Under the pieces are notes generated by a model. That model had not been told where the DNA came from, made no database searches, and saw only the letters and a list, made by a program, of their open reading frames with translations. Below, one piece after another: positions 6,061-10,478 of a stretch of 10,478 bases of DNA. The translations under genes and the position numbers were made by a program. Each line of letters starts with the position of its first letter. Position 1 is the first letter of the stretch. This stretch comes from Actinomycetota bacterium. GTDB taxonomy: Bacteria > Actinomycetota > Actinomycetes > Mycobacteriales > Jatrophihabitantaceae. The stretch lies in assembly GCA_019241805.1 (NCBI GenBank), contig JAFAWL010000143.1, forward strand, positions 1-10,478. The letters are read 5' to 3'.

Positions 6061-6882
6061 CGCCTTGCGGTACATGCTGGCCACGACGACCTGATCCGAC
6101 GAGGTGTCCGTGCGCCAGCCGTGCGAACGGCTCCACTCCCGGGCCGCGAACCGTACGGTCTCGATGCCGAGCCGATCGGCGTTGGCCACGAACCAGGCGG
6201 CCGTAGCCCACGAGGCTCCGGGCACCGACACGTCGCTCGCGCTGATAGTCGGGGCGTTGATCGGTAGGTCCGTACTGACCTGGCTGGCCACCTTGTCGAC
6301 GCCGGCCACGAGCGTCGGTGTGCCGAAGCTGCAGCTCAACCCGGCCGGCCGCGACCCGGTCAGGGCGTCGGCCAAGGCCTGCGCTTCGGGCTCGTGCCGG
6401 GCGTAGGCACTGCCGTCGGCCGAGATCTGCACCGCCTGCACCGCGTCGGCCAGGGGAATCGTCTGCCAGGAAGGCACTTTGACCAGGGCATCGAGGAACT
6501 TGCCGGTGGCGTAATGCACGTCCGAGAGCTGTTCGACCGTGCCCCAGCCCTGCGACGGGCGCTGCTGCAGCACGCCGACCGAGTCGCGGTCTCCGTCGCC
6601 GGAGGCCAGGTTGCGCAGTTTGCTCTCTTGCAGCCCGGCCGCCAGGACGAGTACGGCGGCCCGCTCCGGCAACCCGCGCTGCAAGACGACGCCCACCATG
6701 GTCGAGGCGACCGCGGCCTGATCGGTGTCGGTCGTGTAGTCACCGGCGTTGCATTCGGCGCTGGTCCGGGTCGATCCGGAGCTGTCGATGAACATGCGTA
6801 CGAGCAGACCGACGCCCACGACCAGGGCGACGACGACAAGGACGACGAGCAGGGCTCGACGGGCCGCGACGGGGATGCCCAT
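6058..6882 (-). CDS. Membrane-anchored protein with lysozyme/SLT-like segment (often called 'heavy metal transporter')
   Basis: The 274-residue protein has one N-terminal membrane helix (about 8-30) after a short basic start, so the rest should lie outside the membrane. Residues 81-114 contain LQESKLRNL and SVGVLQQRPSQGWGT, which resemble the catalytic-glutamate (ES) and G-(L/V)-(F/L)-Q motifs of soluble lytic transglycosylase and lysozyme folds; E86 would be the candidate catalytic residue. C44 and C174 are the only cysteines and could form an extracellular disulfide. The C-terminal part (about 200-274) contains GASWATAAWFVANADRLGI and is characteristic of this actinobacterial family. I recall homologues labelled 'heavy metal transporter', but one helix and no metal motif argue against transport. 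ATG at 6882 is 8 nt after the dapD stop, so the two genes form an operon. Activity on peptidoglycan is inferred, not shown. Confidence 0.85.
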   Translation of the reverse strand: MGIPVAARRALLVVLVVVALVVGVGLLVRMFIDSSGSTRTSAECNAGDYTTDTDQAAVASTMVGVVLQRGLPERAAVLVLAAGLQESKLRNLASGDGDRDSVGVLQQRPSQGWGTVEQLSDVHYATGKFLDALVKVPSWQTIPLADAVQAVQISADGSAYARHEPEAQALADALTGSRPAGLSCSFGTPTLVAGVDKVASQVSTDLPINAPTISASDVSVPGASWATAAWFVANADRLGIETVRFAAREWSRSHGWRTDTSSDQVVVASMYRKA

Positions 6883-6890
6883 GACGGATC

Positions 6891-7820
6891 TCAGTCGTTG
6901 GCGTGCAGGGCCGCGTTCAGCTCGACGGTGGCGGCGCCCCGCGGGCGTGCTTCGAGTACGCCGGTGGTGCTGTTGCGCCAGAACTGCAGGTTGTCCTGGC
7001 CGGACAGGTGCGCGGCCCGCACGACGGTTGCATCCGGCAGGGTGATCTTCGAGCCGGCGGTGATGTAACAGCCGGCCTCGACGACGCAGTTGTTGCCCAG
7101 CGAGATACCGATACCCGCGTTGGCGCCGATCAGGCAGCCCTTGCCGACCCGGATGACTTCCTTGCCGCCACCGGAGAGGGTGCCCATGATCGAAGCGCCG
7201 CCGCCGAGGTCCGAGCCGTCGTCGATGACGACGCCGGCCGACACGCGTCCCTCGATCATGCAGGCACCCAGGGTGCCTGCGTTGTAGTTGACGAAACCCT
7301 CGTGCATCACGGTCGTCCCGGGAGCGAGGTGCGCGCCGAGCCGCACCCGGTCCGCGTCGGCGATGCGAACCCCGCTGGGGATGACGTAGTCGGCCATCCG
7401 GGGGAACTTGTCGACGCCGTAGACGGTTAATGATCCCTTGCGGCGTAGGGCCAGCCGGGTGAGCTCGAAATCATCGACTGCGCACGGACCGGCCGAGGTC
7501 CAGACCACGTTCGGTAGGACACCGAAGATGCCGTCCAGGTTGAGCTCGTGCGGGCGAAGCAGTCGATGCGAGAGCAGGTGCAGACGCAGGTAGGCGTCGG
7601 CGGTGTCGCCGGGAGGGGCGTCGAGATCCACTTCCACCAGCGCCACGTCGAGGCGGACGCCCCGGTCGCTGTCCCGCGTGCCGGTGAGCGCCACTAGTTC
7701 GCGGGGCGGCATCGTCGCCTCACCGAGAGCCCCGAGTTCGGGGGCCGGGAACCAGCTGTCGAGCAACTGGCCCGACGCCGCGGTGGTGGTCAGGCCGAAG
7801 CCCCAGGCGGGTCGGGTCAC
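6891..7820 (-). CDS. dapD: 2,3,4,5-tetrahydropyridine-2,6-dicarboxylate N-succinyltransferase (DapD, actinobacterial type)
   Basis: The 309-residue cytoplasmic enzyme transfers succinyl from succinyl-CoA to tetrahydrodipicolinate, an early step of the succinylase route to meso-diaminopimelate and lysine. The N-terminal half is alpha/beta. From about residue 145 on it becomes a left-handed parallel beta-helix, visible as hexapeptide turns such as VRIADADRVRLGAHLAPGTT and the glycine-rich DDGSDLGGGASIMG. GFVNYNAGTLGACMIEGR (175-192) is the signature of actinobacterial DapD; E190 in MIEGR matches the glutamate discussed as catalytic in the M. tuberculosis enzyme (317 residues). The enzyme should be a trimer with active sites between subunits. 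Translation probably starts at GTG 7820; no Shine-Dalgarno is evident, but a TATCGT hexamer lies 6 nt upstream. The downstream SLT-like gene follows after 8 nt. Confidence 0.95.
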   Translation of the reverse strand: MTRPAWGFGLTTTAASGQLLDSWFPAPELGALGEATMPPRELVALTGTRDSDRGVRLDVALVEVDLDAPPGDTADAYLRLHLLSHRLLRPHELNLDGIFGVLPNVVWTSAGPCAVDDFELTRLALRRKGSLTVYGVDKFPRMADYVIPSGVRIADADRVRLGAHLAPGTTVMHEGFVNYNAGTLGACMIEGRVSAGVVIDDGSDLGGGASIMGTLSGGGKEVIRVGKGCLIGANAGIGISLGNNCVVEAGCYITAGSKITLPDATVVRAAHLSGQDNLQFWRNSTTGVLEARPRGAATVELNAALHAND

Positions 7821-7826
7821 GTGGTC

Positions 7827-7832
7827 ACGATA
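7827..7832 (-). promoter_or_regulatory. Candidate -10 element (TATCGT) for dapD
   Basis: On the minus strand TATCGT fits TANNNT and ends 6 nt before the dapD GTG, so a transcript beginning at the start codon (leaderless) would be possible. It lies in the 54-nt gap after the 129-aa gene, where I find no ribosome site and no terminator with a T-tract. No -35 is assigned. Confidence 0.3.
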
Positions 7833-7874
7833 GCGAGCACCGGTGTTTTTCGGCGTCCTGGCGGCGGCCGGATC

Positions 7875-8264
7875 TCAGGCCGAGCGAATCGTCACCAGCT
7901 CGTACTTGGTGTAGAGATACGTGCGCACGCCGTAGTCCGGGCTGGCGACGTCGGCTACCGGCTCGTCCGGTCCGTCGTCGGCCGAGACGGCCAGGGCCAC
8001 GCCGTCGACGAAATGCACCTCGTTGTCGACCGGGTTGAGATCGGTCAGTTCGACGACGACGTAGCGCTTGTCGAGGGTCTCGACCAACGTGCGCAGCTCA
8101 GCATTCGAGCCGCTCACGTCGGTGAGGGCGGCGTATACGCCCAGGACCTGCTGCCAGTCGTCCTCACCGGGTGAGAGGTTGACCAGGTCGCCCGCACGCA
8201 GGCTGGCGGCCGGCACACGGTATTCGACGACGGCGCGAGGGTCATTCGACGAGGCGGAGGTCAT
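7875..8264 (-). CDS. Uncharacterised 129-aa acidic protein
   Basis: I do not recognise the family. The product is soluble-looking, acidic, with no signal peptide, membrane helix, cysteine or metal motif. It seems beta-rich: VVEYRVPAASLRAGDLVNL (12-30), a DDWQQVLGVY segment (35-44), then RYVVVELTDL (67-76) and VRTYLYTKYELVTI (113-126), with a Pro/Asp-rich loop at about 95-110. The frame is open far upstream, but that part lies antisense to lepA; ATG at 8264 is the sensible start, with an alternative GTG two codons earlier. It is the first gene of the minus-strand group ending in dapD (54-nt gap) and is divergent from lepA. Codon use matches its neighbours (G/C third positions), which supports a real gene. 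A link to dapD is only positional. Confidence 0.75.
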   Translation of the reverse strand: MTSASSNDPRAVVEYRVPAASLRAGDLVNLSPGEDDWQQVLGVYAALTDVSGSNAELRTLVETLDKRYVVVELTDLNPVDNEVHFVDGVALAVSADDGPDEPVADVASPDYGVRTYLYTKYELVTIRSA

Positions 8265-8435
8265 GCGCACATCTTGACCGATCCACCTCCCGGACGCGCG
8301 ATCGACCCGCCCGAGGACGGTCGGCAGCCGGCGTTCGCGGCGCGCGCGAGGTGAAACGTGCGAGCATTGACAGACGTGACCGGCCCGGCAGTGCCCGTTT
8401 CGTACTGACCCATCCCTCGTCCCCGAAAGTGGCCC
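8265..8435. promoter_or_regulatory. Divergent intergenic region upstream of lepA and the 129-aa gene
   Basis: This 171-bp gap is the longest non-coding stretch in the window. A perfect TTGACA occurs on the plus strand at 8367-8372, but no TANNNT follows at 16-19 bp, so I do not call it a promoter. The only lepA ribosome-site candidate is a weak GAAAG at 8425-8429, 6 nt before the GTG. The 8290-8350 part is very GC-rich and could fold, but I see no T-tract, riboswitch or tRNA-like structure. Confidence 0.4.
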
Positions 8436-10292
8436 GTGAGTCCAGTTCGCCCCGCCGCGCACGTCGATCCGGCTGTGATCCGCAACTTCTGCATCATCGC
8501 CCACATCGATCACGGAAAGTCGACGCTGGCCGACCGGATGCTGCAGCTGACCGGCGTGGTCGATGCCCGCCAGATGCGAGCCCAGTACCTGGACCGCATG
8601 GACATCGAGCGCGAACGCGGCATCACGATCAAGGCGCAGAACGTGCGGATGCCGTGGCGCTCGCGCCAGACGGGCGTCGACCACATCCTGCACATGATCG
8701 ACACTCCTGGGCACGTCGACTTCACCTACGAGGTGTCCAGATCGTTGGCCGCGTGCGAGGGAGCGGTTCTGCTCGTCGACGCCGCACAGGGCATCGAGGC
8801 ACAGACCCTGGCCAACCTCTACCTCGCCCTCGAAAACGATCTGCACATCATCCCGGTGCTCAACAAGATCGACCTTCCGGCGGCCCAGCCCGAGCGATAC
8901 GCCGCCGAACTCGCGCACATCATCGGTTGCGATGCCGATGAGGTGTTGCGGGTGAGTGCGAAGACGGGCGAGGGCGTCGACGCGCTGCTCGACCTGATCT
9001 GCCGCGAAATCCCGGCGCCGGTCGGTTCGCCCGAGGCAGCCCCACGCGCGATGATCTTCGACTCCGTCTACGACATCTACCGCGGCGTGATCACGTATAT
9101 CCGCGTCGTCGACGGGCACTTCTCGCCCCGCGAGCGGATCCGCATGATGTCGACCGGGGCGACGCACGAGCTGCTCGAGATCGGCGTCATCTCGCCCGAG
9201 CCCAAGCCCACCGACGGTCTCGGCGTCGGCGAGGTCGGTTATTTGATCACAGGCGTGAAGGACGTCCGCCAGTCGCGGGTGGGCGACACGGTGACCGACG
9301 CGGCCAAGCCGGCCACCGAATCGCTCGGTGGTTATCGGGACCCCAAGCCGATGGTCTATTCGGGGCTCTATCCGATCGACGGCTCGGACTATCCGCTGCT
9401 GCGTGACGCCCTGGACCGACTTCGTCTCAACGACGCCGCGCTGGTCTACGAGCCCGAGTCGTCCGCGGCGCTAGGCTTCGGATTTCGCTGCGGCTTTCTC
9501 GGACTGCTCCACTTGGAGATCGTGCGCGAGCGGCTCGAGCGCGAGTTCGACCTCGACCTGATCAGTACCGCGCCCAACGTCGTCTATCGCGTGTACCTGG
9601 AAGACGCCTCGGAGTTCGTGGTGACCAATCCGTCGGACTGGCCGGTCGGACAGAAGATCGCCGAGGTCTACGAACCCGTCGTCAAGGCCATGATCATTGC
9701 GCCGAGCGAGTACATCGGGTCGATCATGGAGTTGTGCCAGAGTCGTCGCGGCACCCTCAACGGGATGGACTACCTGTCCGAGAGTCGCGTCGAACTGCGT
9801 TACACGCTGCCGTTGGCCGAGATCATCTTCGACTTCTTCGACCAGCTCAAGTCGCGCACGCGTGGTTACGGGAGCCTCGACTACGAGGCCGCCGGCGAAC
9901 AGCAGGCCGACCTGGTCAAGGTCGACATCCTGCTGCAGGGCGAACCGGTCGACGCGTTTTCGGCCATCGTGCACAAGGACAAGGCCTACGGCTACGGCAC
10001 GTCGATGACCAGCAAGTTGCGAACGTTGATACCGCGCCAGCAGTTCGAGGTGCCGATCCAGGCGGCCATCGGATCCCGCGTGATCGCTCGCGAGAACATC
10101 CGCGCGATACGCAAGGACGTGCTGGCCAAGTGTTACGGCGGCGACATCACCCGTAAGCGCAAGCTGCTGGAGAAGCAGAAGGAAGGCAAGAAGCGCATGA
10201 AGATGGTCGGTCGGGTGGAAGTTCCGCAGGAGGCCTTCATCGCCGCGCTGTCCACTTCCGAGGCGGTGGAGGCGAGCGCCAAGAAATCCTGA
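8436..10292 (+). CDS. lepA: Elongation factor 4 (LepA), ribosome back-translocation/assembly GTPase
   Basis: The 618-residue translational GTPase binds the ribosome; proposed roles are back-translocation of stalled ribosomes and 30S assembly or initiation. GTPase motifs are G1 AHIDHGKST (22-30), G2 RGITI (61-65), G3 DTPGH (89-93), G4 NKID (143-146) and G5 SAK (174-176). Domains II, III and V follow. The protein ends with the LepA-only C-terminal domain, including GDITRKRKLLEKQKEGKKRM, rich in basic residues for tRNA/rRNA contact; EF-G domain IV is absent. Length is slightly over the usual 600 because of about 14 residues before the first strand. GTG at 8436 was chosen since no other in-frame start lies between it and the conserved domain and a weak GAAAG precedes it. 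The gene stands alone on its strand here and converges on a dehydrogenase gene. Confidence 0.97.
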   Translation: MSPVRPAAHVDPAVIRNFCIIAHIDHGKSTLADRMLQLTGVVDARQMRAQYLDRMDIERERGITIKAQNVRMPWRSRQTGVDHILHMIDTPGHVDFTYEVSRSLAACEGAVLLVDAAQGIEAQTLANLYLALENDLHIIPVLNKIDLPAAQPERYAAELAHIIGCDADEVLRVSAKTGEGVDALLDLICREIPAPVGSPEAAPRAMIFDSVYDIYRGVITYIRVVDGHFSPRERIRMMSTGATHELLEIGVISPEPKPTDGLGVGEVGYLITGVKDVRQSRVGDTVTDAAKPATESLGGYRDPKPMVYSGLYPIDGSDYPLLRDALDRLRLNDAALVYEPESSAALGFGFRCGFLGLLHLEIVRERLEREFDLDLISTAPNVVYRVYLEDASEFVVTNPSDWPVGQKIAEVYEPVVKAMIIAPSEYIGSIMELCQSRRGTLNGMDYLSESRVELRYTLPLAEIIFDFFDQLKSRTRGYGSLDYEAAGEQQADLVKVDILLQGEPVDAFSAIVHKDKAYGYGTSMTSKLRTLIPRQQFEVPIQAAIGSRVIARENIRAIRKDVLAKCYGGDITRKRKLLEKQKEGKKRMKMVGRVEVPQEAFIAALSTSEAVEASAKKS

Positions 10293-10301
10293 GCGCTCAG
10301 G
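10288..10301. terminator. 14-bp perfect palindrome holding both convergent stop codons
   Basis: CCTGAGCGCTCAGG is a perfect palindrome spanning the lepA stop (TGA, 10290-10292) and the stop of the minus-strand dehydrogenase (TCA on plus, 10297-10299). RNA from either strand could form only a short stem with an unavoidable loop at its centre, and there is no T-tract. A terminator role is possible but weak; a regulator site or chance are alternatives. Confidence 0.3.
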
Positions 10302-10478
10302 GCTCGATCACGATTTTGCCGAGCAGTTGGCCCCGCTCCATCGCGCGCAACCCGTCCGCGACCTCACGCAACGGCAGGACCCGATCGACGTGCGGCCGAA
10401 GGCCGCTGGTCGTCAGTAGCGACAACAGCTCGCGAAGCTCCTGCTTCGTCCCCATGGTCGAGCCGACCACCGACAGGG
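10297..10478 (-). CDS. Zinc-type MDR alcohol dehydrogenase / quinone reductase (C-terminal fragment)
   Basis: Translation of the minus strand from the window edge gives the last 59 residues of a longer protein. They include LSVVGSTMGTKQELRELL, then GLRPHVDRVLPLREVADGLRAMERGQLLGKIVIEP and the stop. The V-G-S-T-x-G segment followed by an LRP-x-V-D-R-V-x-P-L strand and GKIVI end is the standard C-terminus of medium-chain dehydrogenase/reductase enzymes, which bind NAD(P)H in a Rossmann fold and usually reduce or oxidise alcohols, aldehydes or quinones. The catalytic and cofactor motifs lie outside the window, so zinc dependence and substrate cannot be judged. Only 4 nt separate its stop from that of lepA. 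Confidence 0.85.
   Translation of the reverse strand, partial: LSVVGSTMGTKQELRELLSLLTTSGLRPHVDRVLPLREVADGLRAMERGQLLGKIVIEP

Noticed and set aside
5609..6211. A minus-strand open frame through fdxA whose product would contain IAPCL-type peptide repeats
   Set aside because: The peptide repeats only reflect the 15-bp DNA repeat at 6001-6060; the rest is antisense to an unmistakable ferredoxin.
6058..6882. Heavy-metal transporter, a label sometimes given to such proteins
   Set aside because: There is a single membrane helix, no metal-binding motif and an SLT-like segment outside the membrane.
6394..7068. A plus-strand open frame opposite the SLT-like gene and dapD
   Set aside because: It has no recognisable motif and crosses two genes with strong family signatures on the minus strand.
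8367..8372. TTGACA as the -35 of a lepA promoter
   Set aside because: No TANNNT hexamer lies 16-19 bp downstream, so the match is probably chance.
7875..9167. A 430-codon open frame on the minus strand running antisense through the first part of lepA
   Set aside because: Beyond 8264 it is the antisense shadow of lepA and of the intergenic gap; composition there is His/Arg/Asp-rich nonsense. Only the part from ATG 8264 looks like a gene.

Overview
The window is a GC-rich stretch (by eye roughly two thirds G+C, strongly G/C at third codon positions) from an actinobacterium. The best evidence is gene content: a mycothiol-biosynthesis deacetylase (MshB), the actinobacterial form of DapD, an actinobacterial-type seven-iron ferredoxin, and a GNAT protein resembling the cg3035/Rv0428c family. 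Starts are often GTG. Genus cannot be fixed from this sequence alone. I see no phage, transposon, CRISPR, rRNA or tRNA signal; the region looks like ordinary chromosomal core with dense, mostly operonic genes.

Layout. (1) Bases 1-2716, plus strand: the end of a peptide-type ABC importer, namely the C-terminal third of a DppB-type permease followed by two ATPases (DppD-like and DppF-like), each ending in a four-cysteine C-terminal domain. (2) 2747-4107, plus strand: mshB and a small four-helix membrane protein, 2 nt apart. (3) 4088-5607, minus strand: a GNAT acetyltransferase followed, with an ATGA stop/start overlap, by a DUF1269 glycine-rich protein; this pair converges on the membrane protein with a 20-nt tail overlap. 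(4) 5672-6001, plus strand: fdxA, divergent from the GNAT gene. (5) 6058-8264, minus strand: a 129-aa unknown protein, dapD, and a membrane-anchored lysozyme/SLT-like protein. A four-unit 15-bp tandem repeat (6001-6060) fills the space where fdxA and this group converge. (6) 8436-10292, plus strand: lepA (EF4), divergent from the 129-aa gene across a 171-bp gap. (7) 10297-10478, minus strand: the C-terminal end of a zinc-type MDR dehydrogenase, converging on lepA across a 14-bp palindrome that holds both stop codons.

How the genes work together. The importer brings peptides into the cell at ATP cost. MshB makes a mycothiol precursor. DapD commits tetrahydrodipicolinate to the succinylase route to meso-diaminopimelate (lysine and peptidoglycan), and its downstream neighbour is a plausible wall-acting enzyme or remnant of one, so that pair may be functionally tied to the cell wall. 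FdxA is an electron carrier. LepA acts on the ribosome. Nothing here amounts to a clear new system. The most useful leads are the SLT-like dapD partner, the 15-bp repeat, candidate leaderless promoters at mshB and dapD, and the paired cysteine clusters of the two ATPases.
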